DNA from: Rhodanobacter sp.
GTDB taxonomy: Bacteria > Pseudomonadota > Gammaproteobacteria > Xanthomonadales > Rhodanobacteraceae
Reading direction: 5' to 3'
DNA length: 64,000 bases
Assembly: GCA_004322005.1 (NCBI GenBank)
Contig: SCRF01000106.1
Location: forward strand, 1 to 64,000
Shown here: piece after piece, positions 8,481 through 16,487 of the stretch
Position numbering within the stretch: position 1 is the stretch's first letter
Layout of the letters: every line of letters begins with the position of its first letter
Made by a program: the position numbers and the translations under genes
Notes under the pieces: model-generated
The model's input: only the letters and a program-made list of their open reading frames with translations
Databases searched by the model: none
What the model was told of the DNA's origin: nothing

Positions 8481-8610
8481 TTCAGAATACCTGTTCTGCC
8501 GCCGTCAGGCGGTCCGCTTCATCGGTGGATCAAAGGCGCGAAATGATAGCGGAGCTAGCACCCATGGCGCAAGCCCACCGACCGGCGGGCTGTGAGCTGG
8601 CAATGATAGC

Positions 8611-9819
8611 ATGATGGGCATGCCGCTTGAAAAGTCCCCCGAACACGCTGCAGCCGGCCGCATCGTCGAATGGGCTGACCAATGCGTGCAATGCGGGCTG
8701 TGCCTGCCGGTTTGCCCGACCTATGCGCTGGACCGCAACGAGGCGGAATCGCCGCGCGGGCGCATCGCCATCGCTGCTGCATTGGCGCGTGGGCAGGCCG
8801 ATCCCACGGCGGAGCTGCGTGAACACCTGGATCATTGCCTGGGCTGCCTGAACTGCGAAACGGTATGCCCGGCCCACGTTCAGTATGACGCACTGCTGAT
8901 CGAAACCCGCGCCCTGCTGGGGCCGTCGCCGCAACGCCCCCGGCCATGGCTGAACCTGATCAAGCGACCCGCATGGCTGCGCACACTGCGGCGGATCGGC
9001 AGCTGGCTCGCGCTGCCCCGCTGGCAAGGCTGGCTGGCACGGCAGCTGCCCATGCACTCGGCGTTACGCGCCGCCTTGCGCATCATGCCCACGATGGCGC
9101 CGGCCGCACGCGTTCGACCCTGTGACAAGGGCACTGGGCAGCCACACCTGGCGCTGTTCCCCGGCTGCGTGGCCAGCGTCGACGACGCCGAGGCGCAACA
9201 GGCCGCCGTCACCCTGTTGCAGGCAGCGGGTTTCCGCGTCAGCGTGCTGCCCGCGTTCTGCTGCGGCGCGATGGATCTGCATGGCGGCGCTGCGCAAGCG
9301 GCCGAGCGTGCCGCGCACCGCGTACGCCAGGCCTGGACCGCCAGCAGGGCGACGCAGCTGCTGTCGGTGACACCCGGCTGCCTCGGCACGCTGCGCCGCG
9401 CCCTGCCCGGCGTGAACGTGATCGATCCGCTGGAGCTGCTGGCGGCGCATGCCGGGCGGCTGCACTTTCGCCCGCTGGCGCAGCGCGTTGCCGTGCATCT
9501 CCCGTGCACACAGATCAATGTGGCGCACAGCGACGGTGCGCTGTTGCAGCTGCTGCGCCGCGTGCCCGGACTGCAACTGTCCACGCTGCCGCGCCCGCCG
9601 TATTGCTGCGGCGCGGCCGGCAGCCATCTGCTGGAGTTTCCCGCACGCGCCACGCAACTGCGCGACGACACGCTGCGACAAGCGGCCACGCTGGAGCCGC
9701 AGCTGCTTCTGTCGTCCAATATCGGCTGCCGCCTGCATCTGGCTGCGGGTATCGGGGAACTGGAGCTGCACTGGCCGCATCAGCACCCATTGACCTTGCT
9801 GGCGCAACAGCTTGAATGA
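8611..9819 (+). CDS. Fe-S protein, glycolate oxidase GlcF-like
   Basis: 402-residue protein with two [4Fe-4S] ferredoxin motifs (CVQCGLCLPVCP about residues 25-36, CLGCLNCETVCP about 74-85) and two CCG cysteine-rich domains (FCCGAMDLHGG near 214, PYCCGAAGSH near 333). This is the architecture of GlcF, the electron-transfer subunit of glycolate dehydrogenase; LutA and GlpC are relatives. GlcD/GlcE partners are not adjacent, so the physiological donor is unknown. The start could equally be the second Met at 8614. Divergent from rplM; its stop overlaps the beginning of the 67-base tandem repeat. Confidence 0.82.
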   Translation: MMGMPLEKSPEHAAAGRIVEWADQCVQCGLCLPVCPTYALDRNEAESPRGRIAIAAALARGQADPTAELREHLDHCLGCLNCETVCPAHVQYDALLIETRALLGPSPQRPRPWLNLIKRPAWLRTLRRIGSWLALPRWQGWLARQLPMHSALRAALRIMPTMAPAARVRPCDKGTGQPHLALFPGCVASVDDAEAQQAAVTLLQAAGFRVSVLPAFCCGAMDLHGGAAQAAERAAHRVRQAWTASRATQLLSVTPGCLGTLRRALPGVNVIDPLELLAAHAGRLHFRPLAQRVAVHLPCTQINVAHSDGALLQLLRRVPGLQLSTLPRPPYCCGAAGSHLLEFPARATQLRDDTLRQAATLEPQLLLSSNIGCRLHLAAGIGELELHWPHQHPLTLLAQQLE

Positions 9820-9951
9820 AGAGTCCGCACACGGATGTGCGGTCTTGCCCTTCGCGAAACGGATTTCGCGTAAAACAACACCATGAAGAGTCCGCACACG
9901 GACGGGCGGTCTTAAGCTCTTCGCGAAACGGACTTCGCGTAAAATGACCCC
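9816..9951. repeat. 67-base tandem repeat upstream of coq7
   Basis: Two near-identical units start at 9816 and 9883, each ATGAAGAGTCCGCACACGGA and then an inverted repeat of the type CGCGAAA-CGGA-TTTCGCG followed by GTAAAA. A third, partial match (ATGAATATCCGCACGCTG) is the start of coq7 itself. The array also contains a 43-codon open frame (9816-9947) that overlaps the glcF-like stop as ATGA; I treat this as repeat-derived. Confidence 0.85.
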
Positions 9952-10593
9952 ATGAATATCCGCACGCTGACCCCGCTCGATCGCCTGCTGGCCGGATGCG
10001 AACGCGCCCTGGAAGCGATCGCCGGCACGCCACCCGCCGATCGCCCTTCGCCCGCCGCCGACCTTGCCGAAGCGGAGCTGGACGACACCGAACGTCGCCA
10101 TGCCGCCGGCCTGATGCGGGTCAACCATACCGGCGAGGTCTGTGCCCAGGCGCTGTATTTCGGCCAGGCCGCGCTGGCCCGCAACGCTGACACCCGCGCG
10201 CACCTGCTGCACGCCGCCGCCGAGGAGACCGATCATCTGGCCTGGTGTGCCGCGCGGCTGCAGCAACTGCACAGCCGCCCCAGCCTGCTCAATCCGCTGT
10301 GGTATCTGGGCAGTTACGCAATCGGCGCCGCCGCCGCCCTGGCCGGCGACCCGCTCAGCCTTGGTTTCGTGGTCGAGACCGAGCGCCAGGTGGAAGCGCA
10401 TCTGGCCGAACACCTGGAAAAACTGCCGGCGCAGGACCACCGCTCACGCGCCGTGCTGACCGTGATGCAGGCCGACGAGATCCGCCACGCGAATGCCGCG
10501 CAACAACGCGGCGGCATCGATCTGCCGTTCCCGCTGCCGACATTGATGCACTTCAGCTCGCTGGTGATGAAAGCGGTCGCCTACCGCGTGTAG
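9952..10593 (+). CDS. coq7: Coq7-type demethoxyubiquinone hydroxylase
   Basis: Di-iron monooxygenase that hydroxylates 2-polyprenyl-3-methyl-6-methoxy-1,4-benzoquinol, the penultimate oxygenation of ubiquinone synthesis, at the inner membrane. 213 residues. The iron ligands sit in [14 protein letters not shown] (about 60-73), [10 protein letters not shown] (about 90-99), [11 protein letters not shown] (about 140-150) and ADEIRHA (about 174-180). Xanthomonads use Coq7 where E. coli uses UbiF. The TAG stop is the first triplet of a palindromic repeat, so the C-terminus (..AYRV) may have been fixed by repeat insertion. Confidence 0.95.
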   Translation: MNIRTLTPLDRLLAGCERALEAIAGTPPADRPSPAADLAEAELDDTERRHAAGLMRVNHTGEVCAQALYFGQAALARNADTRAHLLHAAAEETDHLAWCAARLQQLHSRPSLLNPLWYLGSYAIGAAAALAGDPLSLGFVVETERQVEAHLAEHLEKLPAQDHRSRAVLTVMQADEIRHANAAQQRGGIDLPFPLPTLMHFSSLVMKAVAYRV

Positions 10594-10666
10594 GAGCGCA
10601 CCCTGTGCGCGAATGCCTTTTGGTGGATCCATGCAAAAGGCATTCGCGCACAGGGTGCGCTCCTAC
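10590..10666. repeat. Paired GTAGGAGCGC palindromic repeat
   Basis: Two inverted arms around a GGTGGATCCATGC spacer. The first arm begins inside the last codon of coq7 and donates its stop codon. Confidence 0.92.
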
Positions 10667-10683
10667 ACGCGACCCATACGGTG

Positions 10684-10709
10684 AAAAACCCGCCTCACGG
10701 CGGGTTTTT
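10684..10709. terminator. Bidirectional intrinsic terminator between coq7 and speD
   Basis: AAAAACCCGCC-TCAC-GGCGGGTTTTT: an 11-bp perfect stem with A and T tracts on both sides, ending two bases from the speD stop. Serves convergent coq7 and speD. Confidence 0.93.
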
Positions 10710-10711
10710 CG

Positions 10712-11497
10712 CTACATCAGGTTGCGGCCGTGGAACAGCTCCTCGATCTCGCGGCGCAGCAGCGACTCGATGCGCTGACGCTCCTTGAACGAGAGGTCGT
10801 CGGCGTGCGACTCGAACAGGTAGGTGTCGAGGTCGAAATCCTTGATGTGCATCTTCGTGTGGAACATGTTTTCCTGGTACACGTTGACGTCGAACATCTC
10901 GTACTTCTGGCGGATGTGCCGCGCCAGATAGTCCTGCACCGAGTTGATCTTGTGGTCGATGAAGTGCTTCTTGCCCTTCACGTCGCGGGTGAAGCCGCGC
11001 ACCCGGTAATCGCACACCACGATGTCCGACTCGAAGCTGTCGATCAGGTAGTTCAACGCCTTCAGCGGCGAGATCACCCCGCAGGTGGCCACGTCGATGT
11101 CCGCGCGGAACGTGGCGATGCCGTTGTGCGGATGCGTTTCCGGGTAGGTATGGACGGTGATGTGGCTCTTGTCCATGTGCGCGACCACGGCGCCGGAAAT
11201 GGTGTCGCGGCCGAGCTTCTCCAGCACCGGCTCCTCGGAAATCAGCATGGTCACCGAGGCGCCCTGCGGGTTGTAGTCCTGGCGTGCGATGTTGAGGATG
11301 TTCGCGCCGATGATCTCGGCCACGTCGGTGAGAATCTGGGTCAGGCGATCGGCATCGTATTGTTCATCGATGTATTCGATGTAGCGCTGGCGCTGCTCCT
11401 CGGACACCGCGTAGCAGATGTCGTAGATATTGAAGCTCAGCGCCTTGGTCAGGTTGTTGAAACCCTGCAGGCGCAGACGGGGAAGTGGTTTCACCAC
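10712..11497 (-). CDS. speD: S-adenosylmethionine decarboxylase proenzyme
   Basis: Pyruvoyl enzyme producing decarboxylated SAM, the aminopropyl donor for spermidine. 261 residues, close to the E. coli-type enzyme (264). The self-cleavage site is [11 protein letters not shown] (Ser near residue 112), where cleavage makes the pyruvoyl group; a Cys lies in DVATCGV downstream. Sits next to clp in opposite orientation, as in Xanthomonas. The speE partner is not in the window. Confidence 0.96.
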   Translation of the reverse strand: MVKPLPRLRLQGFNNLTKALSFNIYDICYAVSEEQRQRYIEYIDEQYDADRLTQILTDVAEIIGANILNIARQDYNPQGASVTMLISEEPVLEKLGRDTISGAVVAHMDKSHITVHTYPETHPHNGIATFRADIDVATCGVISPLKALNYLIDSFESDIVVCDYRVRGFTRDVKGKKHFIDHKINSVQDYLARHIRQKYEMFDVNVYQENMFHTKMHIKDFDLDTYLFESHADDLSFKERQRIESLLRREIEELFHGRNLM

Positions 11498-11739
11498 GGC
11501 GGCTCTCCATGGCCGATCCCGGCCAGCAGTAGAGGCGGGTTAGCGACAAGGGTCCCCGCTGGATGGTATGGCGCGCAGGCAACAACCTTCCGCGACCCTC
11601 GTGACCGGCATGCGACAAACTCGTCGACACCGAAAGACCGCGTAGTATGCGGCAAAAAATTCGGAAATTGAACCTGCGGCAAACCATCCGGGTTTGTCAT
11701 AATGCCAGGTGTGCTGAATGGTCAGGTATACATATGAAG

Positions 11740-11754
11740 CGATCATGGTGATCG
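11740..11754. promoter_or_regulatory. Inverted repeat CGATCA-TGG-TGATCG upstream of clp
   Basis: Perfect 6-bp dyad 31 bases before the clp GTG, in the 288-base speD-clp divergent spacer, just downstream of the A/T-rich GGTATACATATG. It may be an operator or a hairpin in the clp leader. It does not resemble the CRP/Clp half-site TGTGA. Confidence 0.35.
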
Positions 11755-11785
11755 TCGTTCAAAACAGCCAGCTTCAGGAGCTACC

Positions 11786-12484
11786 GTGGCACAACCCCTC
11801 AAATACCAGTTGCAGCAGGCCTTCGAACGCTCCCAGGCACCGCTCAACTTCGCCCCCGACCCGGCATCGATGGAACGCTTCCTGGCGCTGTGCCATCGCC
11901 GCCGTTACCCCGGCAAGACCGCGATCATCCGCCCCGGCGACCCGGCCAACACGCTGTATTACGTGATCGAAGGCTCGCTGGCGGTGGCCACCGAGGACGA
12001 GCAGGGGCGCGAGCTGATCCTTGCCTACATCAGCCGCGGCCAGTTCATCGGCGAGATGGGCCTGTTCGTGGAGCAGGCACAACGCGAGTCGATGGTACGC
12101 ACCCGCACCCCGTGCGAAATGGCCGAGATCAGCTACGAACGGCTGTTCCAGCTGATGGAAGGCCCGCTGCGCGAGGAATGCCCGAAAATCCTGTTTGCGA
12201 TCGGCGCCCAGCTCACCAACCGGTTGCTGCGCACCTCGCGCCAGGTCAGCCGGATGGCGTTCATGGACGTCACCAACCGCATTTCACGCACGCTGCTGGA
12301 CCTGTGCCAGGAGCCCGATTCGATGACCCATCCGGACGGCACCCAGATCCGCATCTCGCGGCAGGAAATAAGCCGCATCGTGGGCTGCTCGCGCGAGATG
12401 GTCGGCCGCGTGCTCAAGCAGCTGGAGGAGCAGGGCATGATCAACGTTTCCGGCAAGACGATCGTGGTGCTCGGCACCCGCTAG
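11786..12484 (+). CDS. clp: CRP-like global regulator Clp
   Basis: Transcription factor of the CRP/FNR family. In Xanthomonas, Clp activates extracellular-enzyme, EPS and virulence genes and is inhibited by c-di-GMP rather than activated by cAMP. 232 residues: cyclic-nucleotide-binding beta-roll (about 25-140, IIRPGDPANTLYYVIEGSLAV..GQFIGEMGLFVEQ), dimer helix, and a winged HTH with recognition helix SRQEISRIVGCSREMVGRVL (about 191-210). GTG start with CAGGAG 5 bases upstream. Closest in pattern to xanthomonad Clp. Which ligand this homologue senses cannot be read directly. Confidence 0.92.
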   Translation: MAQPLKYQLQQAFERSQAPLNFAPDPASMERFLALCHRRRYPGKTAIIRPGDPANTLYYVIEGSLAVATEDEQGRELILAYISRGQFIGEMGLFVEQAQRESMVRTRTPCEMAEISYERLFQLMEGPLREECPKILFAIGAQLTNRLLRTSRQVSRMAFMDVTNRISRTLLDLCQEPDSMTHPDGTQIRISRQEISRIVGCSREMVGRVLKQLEEQGMINVSGKTIVVLGTR

Positions 12485-12534
12485 AGTCTGCTCGCCGGTG
12501 TCGCGCGTGTCGTGTGCTGGTTGTGTAGTGCGCT

Positions 12535-13242
12535 TCAGAACCAGTCGACGCGGGTAATCGTCCGGCCCAGCGCCTTCTCGACCTTCTCGCACAGCGTCGG
12601 CGTACCGTTGACCAGCACCACCTCCGCGGCGGGTTGCAGCATCGGCAGGTCCTGCAGCGCATCGCTGTAGGCCGCCTGCCATGCCGTGAGACCGTGCTGC
12701 GCCAGCTGCCGCACCTTGCGCGCACCCACGTTGTGCCAATGTGGCCGCATGCCGAGCCAGCCCGGACGCAGCTGCGAAGCGAGCACTTCCAGACCGGTCA
12801 GCCCCAGCTGCTGCAGGATGCCGTTCACCAAGGTGTGCTCGCAGCCAGTCACCACGATCACCCGGTCGCCGGCTGCCTGATGGCGGCGCAATGCCAGCAA
12901 GCCGTCGCGAAGGAACTGCCGCGGCCGGCGTGCCAGGGCCGCGGCGAAGCCGCATGCCGCGACCCGGTAATGCCTTTCGTCCACCCCCAGCAGCGCAATA
13001 CGCACCAGCATGTGCGCCGGCAGGCGGCGCGAGAACGGCAGTTGCACCAACAGCAGCGGCAGGCAGACCAAGGCCAGCAACCCACGCCACGGCGAACGGG
13101 CATAGCGCTCGCGCATGAACAGACGAAACGCATCGCCATGCATCAGCACGCCATCGAAATCGAACAGCACGACGCGCGAGGTCGCGGCACTCGTATCCGG
13201 CTTCACCGCGCTGACGGCATCCTGCTCAAGCATGCCGATCAC
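12535..13242 (-). CDS. HAD-family phosphatase (HAD-IB type)
   Basis: 235-residue haloacid dehalogenase-like phosphatase: motif [11 protein letters not shown] (about 28-37), motif [11 protein letters not shown] (about 128-136) and motif III/IV region [13 protein letters not shown] (about 190-202). The second catalytic Asp of motif I (DxDx) is Asp. A hydrophobic stretch at about 53-68 ([19 protein letters not shown]) recalls PgpC-type membrane-associated phosphatases, but a phosphatidylglycerophosphate substrate is only a guess. The GTG start overlaps the trpC stop as GTGA, so it is the last gene of the trp run and convergent with clp. Confidence 0.82.
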   Translation of the reverse strand: MIGMLEQDAVSAVKPDTSAATSRVVLFDFDGVLMHGDAFRLFMRERYARSPWRGLLALVCLPLLLVQLPFSRRLPAHMLVRIALLGVDERHYRVAACGFAAALARRPRQFLRDGLLALRRHQAAGDRVIVVTGCEHTLVNGILQQLGLTGLEVLASQLRPGWLGMRPHWHNVGARKVRQLAQHGLTAWQAAYSDALQDLPMLQPAAEVVLVNGTPTLCEKVEKALGRTITRVDWF

Positions 13243-14033
13243 TGCGCGGCGAACAATCGTCGCAGTTCGCTGCCCGGGTCCTCGACGCGCATGAAGGCCT
13301 CGCCGACCAGAAACGCCTGGATGCCCCCCGCACGCAGACGCGCCACGTCATCCGGCGTGCGGATGCCCGACTCAGCCACCAACACGCGGTCGTACTCGAT
13401 CAGCTCCTGCAGGGCCAGCGAGGTTTCCAGCGAGGTCTCGAAATTGCGCAGGTTGCGATTGTTGACGCCGATCAGCGGCACCGGCAGCGCCAGCGCGCGC
13501 TCCATCTCGTCCTCGTCGTGCACTTCGCACAGCACGTCCAGGTCGAGTTCGGCGGCCAGCAGCGACAGCTGCATCAGCATGTCGTCTTCGAGTGCGGCGA
13601 CGATCAGCAGGATGCAGTCGGCGCCGATCGCACGCGCCTCGTAGACCTGATACGGATCGACGATGAAATCCTTGCGCAACACCGGCAGCGAACACGCCGC
13701 CCGGGCCTGCTGCAGAAAACTCTCGCTGCCCTGGAAAAAATCGTTGTCGGTCAGCACCGACAGGCAGGCTGCACCCGCCGCCTCGTAGCTGTGCGCAATC
13801 GCGGCCGGATCGAAATTCTCGCGAATCACGCCCTTGCTCGGGCTGGCCTTCTTCACCTCGGCAATCACCGCCGGCAGGCCGGCCGCAATCTTCGCCTCGA
13901 TCGCGGCGGCGAAACCGCGGGTGTCCGGCAGTTCCGCGATGCGTGCAGACAACTCCGCCAGAGGCAGCTTCGCCTGGCGCTCGGCAACTTCTTCCACCTT
14001 GCGGGCAAGAATGCGATTGAGGATGTCGGACAT
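13239..14033 (-). CDS. trpC: Indole-3-glycerol phosphate synthase
   Basis: Converts CdRP to indole-3-glycerol phosphate, the fourth step of tryptophan synthesis. 264-residue TIM barrel carrying [13 protein letters not shown] (beta1 catalytic Lys), [36 protein letters not shown] and [11 protein letters not shown], plus [11 protein letters not shown] near the end. Monofunctional, unlike the E. coli TrpC-F fusion. The start at 14033 ([16 protein letters not shown]) matches the family; the open frame continues into repeats. Separated from trpD by a five-copy repeat array. Confidence 0.97.
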   Translation of the reverse strand: MSDILNRILARKVEEVAERQAKLPLAELSARIAELPDTRGFAAAIEAKIAAGLPAVIAEVKKASPSKGVIRENFDPAAIAHSYEAAGAACLSVLTDNDFFQGSESFLQQARAACSLPVLRKDFIVDPYQVYEARAIGADCILLIVAALEDDMLMQLSLLAAELDLDVLCEVHDEDEMERALALPVPLIGVNNRNLRNFETSLETSLALQELIEYDRVLVAESGIRTPDDVARLRAGGIQAFLVGEAFMRVEDPGSELRRLFAAQ

Positions 14034-14050
14034 GGCATCTCGCTGTTGCT

Positions 14051-14214
14051 GTAGGAGCGCACCTTGTGCGCGATTGTAGGAGCGCATCCTATGCGCGACT
14101 GCTCTTGTAGGAGCGCATCCTATGCGCGATTGCTCTTGTAGGAGCGCACCTTGTGCGCGAATGCTTTTGCAGGAATCTCGGCAAAAAGCTTTCGCGCACA
14201 GGGTGCGCTCCTAC
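14051..14214. repeat. Array of five palindromic repeat arms between trpD and trpC
   Basis: Four arms in one orientation start at 14051, 14076, 14107 and 14138. They alternate between CACCTTGTGCGCGA and CATCCTATGCGCGA cores and are followed by one inverted arm ending at 14214. The last arm overlaps the trpD stop codon. This is the only place in the window where arms are tandemly reiterated rather than paired. Confidence 0.9.
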
Positions 14215-15281
14215 AGCTGGCCGGCAAGCCGTCGGGTAGCCGCCACGAACGCCAGCATTTTCGCACGTGCCGCGCCGCTGGCAATCACTGCCCGCGCCTG
14301 CACGATACCTTCGTCGATGGATTCGACCACATCGGCCGCATACAGCGCCGCGCCGGCGTTCAGGCAGACGATGTCGTGCGGCACGCCGCGGCGGCCTTGC
14401 AGGACTTCCAGCAACATCGCCTTCGATTCCTCCACATTCTCGACCCTGAGGTTGCGGCTGGAGGCCATCGCCAGGCCGAAATCCTCCGGCTCCAACTCGT
14501 ACTCGCGTACCACGCCGTGACGCAACTCGCCGACCAGGGTGGCGGCGCCGAGCGAGATTTCATCCATGCCGTCGCGTCCCCACACCACCAGCGCGTGCCG
14601 TGCGCCCAGCGCCTGCAGCACGCGGATCTGGATGCCGACCAGATCGGGATGGAACACACCCATCAGGATGTTCGGCGCACCGGCCGGATTGGTCAGCGGC
14701 CCGAGGATGTTGAACAGCGTGCGCACGCCCATTTCCTTGCGCACCGGCGCCACCGCCTTCATCGCCGGATGGTGGTTCGGCGCGAACATGAAACCGATGC
14801 CGGTCTCGCGCATGCACTGCGCCACCTGTGCCGGCGTCAGATCGATCGATGCGCCCAGCGCTTCGAGCACGTCCGCACTGCCGGATCGGGACGATACGCT
14901 GCGCCCGCCGTGCTTGGCCACCTGCGCACCGGCGGCGGCGGCGATGAACATCGAGGCGGTGGAGATGTTGAAGCTGGACGCGCCGTCGCCGCCGGTACCG
15001 ACAATGTCGAGCAGATGCTCGTTGCCGTCCGCCGTACCCGAAAGCGGCACCTTGGTCGACAGTTCGCGCATCACGCGCGCGGCACCGGTAATCTCGCCGA
15101 CCGTCTCCTTCTTCACGCGCAGACCGGTGATGATCGCCGCGGTCATCAGCGGGCTCACTTCGCCGCGCATGATCTGGCGCATCAGCGCAACCATCTCGTC
15201 GTGGAAGATCTCGCGATGCTCGATCGTGCGCCGCAGTGCCTCCTGCGGCGTGATCGTGATGTTGCGCTGCGACCCGCTCAC
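14211..15281 (-). CDS. trpD: Anthranilate phosphoribosyltransferase
   Basis: Joins anthranilate to PRPP, the second step of tryptophan synthesis. 356 residues, slightly above the usual 345. Contains the PRPP-binding [14 protein letters not shown] motif (about 95-108), [22 protein letters not shown] and [13 protein letters not shown]. The GTG start at 15281 overlaps the trpG stop (GTGA); the frame is open much further upstream but that is antisense-like sequence over trpG. The stop TAG is supplied by the adjoining repeat. Confidence 0.96.
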   Translation of the reverse strand: MSGSQRNITITPQEALRRTIEHREIFHDEMVALMRQIMRGEVSPLMTAAIITGLRVKKETVGEITGAARVMRELSTKVPLSGTADGNEHLLDIVGTGGDGASSFNISTASMFIAAAAGAQVAKHGGRSVSSRSGSADVLEALGASIDLTPAQVAQCMRETGIGFMFAPNHHPAMKAVAPVRKEMGVRTLFNILGPLTNPAGAPNILMGVFHPDLVGIQIRVLQALGARHALVVWGRDGMDEISLGAATLVGELRHGVVREYELEPEDFGLAMASSRNLRVENVEESKAMLLEVLQGRRGVPHDIVCLNAGAALYAADVVESIDEGIVQARAVIASGAARAKMLAFVAATRRLAGQL

Positions 15282-15874
15282 GCGGCGAGCTTCAATGGCA
15301 GGCCGAGGAAATTGCGCAGCAGGTCGTGGCCATGCTGGGTGAGGATCGACTCCGGATGGAACTGCACGCCCTCCACCGGCAACGTCTTGTGGCGCAATCC
15401 CATGATCTCGTCGATCGAGCCGTCCGCGTTCTCGGTCCACGCGGTCACTTCCAGACAATCCGGCAGCGACGACTGCTCGACCACCAGCGAGTGGTAGCGC
15501 GTCGCCTCGAACGGATCGGGCAAACCGGCGAACACGCCCTGCCCGCGATGCCGCATCGGCGAGGTCTTGCCGTGCATGATCCGTTTCGCCCGGATCACCT
15601 TGCCGCCGAACGCCTGGCCGATCGCCTGATGGCCAAGGCACACGCCGAACACCGGAATCTCGCGCGAAAGCTCGCGCAGCACGGCCAGCGACACGCCCGC
15701 GTCGTCCGGCGTGCCGGGGCCCGGCGAAATCATGATGTGCGAGGGCCGCAAGGCGCGGATGCCGGCCACATCCAGCGCATCGTTGCGCACCACCTTCACC
15801 TGCTGCCCCAGCTCGCCCAGGTACTGCACGAGGTTGAAGGTGAAACTGTCGTAGTTGTCGATCATCAGGAGCAT
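15278..15874 (-). CDS. trpG: Anthranilate synthase component II (glutamine amidotransferase)
   Basis: Class I glutaminase that feeds ammonia to TrpE; may also serve PabB. 198 residues starting [20 protein letters not shown]. The catalytic Cys is in [18 protein letters not shown] (about residue 79), with His and Glu in [14 protein letters not shown] (about 176-178). Overlaps trpD by four bases. Separate from trpE by a 113-aa gene and two spacers. Confidence 0.96.
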   Translation of the reverse strand: MLLMIDNYDSFTFNLVQYLGELGQQVKVVRNDALDVAGIRALRPSHIMISPGPGTPDDAGVSLAVLRELSREIPVFGVCLGHQAIGQAFGGKVIRAKRIMHGKTSPMRHRGQGVFAGLPDPFEATRYHSLVVEQSSLPDCLEVTAWTENADGSIDEIMGLRHKTLPVEGVQFHPESILTQHGHDLLRNFLGLPLKLAA

Positions 15875-15990
15875 GCGGTGACCTTCGTCGTTGCCGGCGC
15901 ACGCCGATGGCGCGCCGCTCAAGCATACCAAGCGCACCAACCTCCTGTGCGTCGGCACGAACGCGACGCGACGGCCAGGAGCCTGTCGGT

Positions 15991-16332
15991 TCAGTCCTTC
16001 GGCGTTTCGCGCGAACCGGCCGCCACTTCCTGCAGCGCGGCCGAGACGGCATCGCGCGTGCGGCGAAACAGTGCCAGCGCACGCAGATTGCGTTCAAGTT
16101 CGGCGAGTGTCAGCGGGAGGGAGAAGTCGTCTTTTTCAATGGCGATCCAGCTGTGCACGCGCTGCAGGTCGACCGGCACGTGCGCGGCATGCAGCGCCTC
16201 GATCACGTCGGCCGGCTTCAGGTCGGCCACCTCGCAGACCAGCCGCCACAGCCAGTTCATGCGCATGGGGTCGACCCCGCGATTCATCGGCTGGCGACGG
16301 TAGAGGCGCTGGAGTGAGTCATTGGTTGTCAT
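15991..16332 (-). CDS. Conserved hypothetical protein in the trp cluster
   Basis: 113 residues, predominantly helical, soluble, no signal peptide. The segment [39 protein letters not shown] loosely resembles a half-repeat of DUF1456 (YehS-like) proteins, but I do not recognise the family with certainty. Sits between trpE and trpG on the same strand (gaps of 155 and 116 bases), so probably co-transcribed. No catalytic motif is evident. Confidence 0.65.
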   Translation of the reverse strand: MTTNDSLQRLYRRQPMNRGVDPMRMNWLWRLVCEVADLKPADVIEALHAAHVPVDLQRVHSWIAIEKDDFSLPLTLAELERNLRALALFRRTRDAVSAALQEVAAGSRETPKD

Positions 16333-16487
16333 GCTGGCAAGTCCGGCAACACGCCCGTGCGCCGTATCATGGGTGCCTCCGCCCCGTTGGGCATCAACCC
16401 GGAAGGCCGGCCCGCACCCGATTCAGACGCTGATCGGTACCGGCCAAGTTGACCACAACCGCGCGCCCGAATAAACCCGGCAAGCGG

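Noticed and set aside
9816-9947. 43-codon gene between the GlcF-like gene and coq7
   Set aside because: It is composed entirely of the 67-base tandem repeat, so the open frame is more likely incidental; kept only as an observation.
14051-14214. CRISPR array
   Set aside because: Repeat arms are not separated by unique spacers of constant length, some are inverted, and no cas gene is present.
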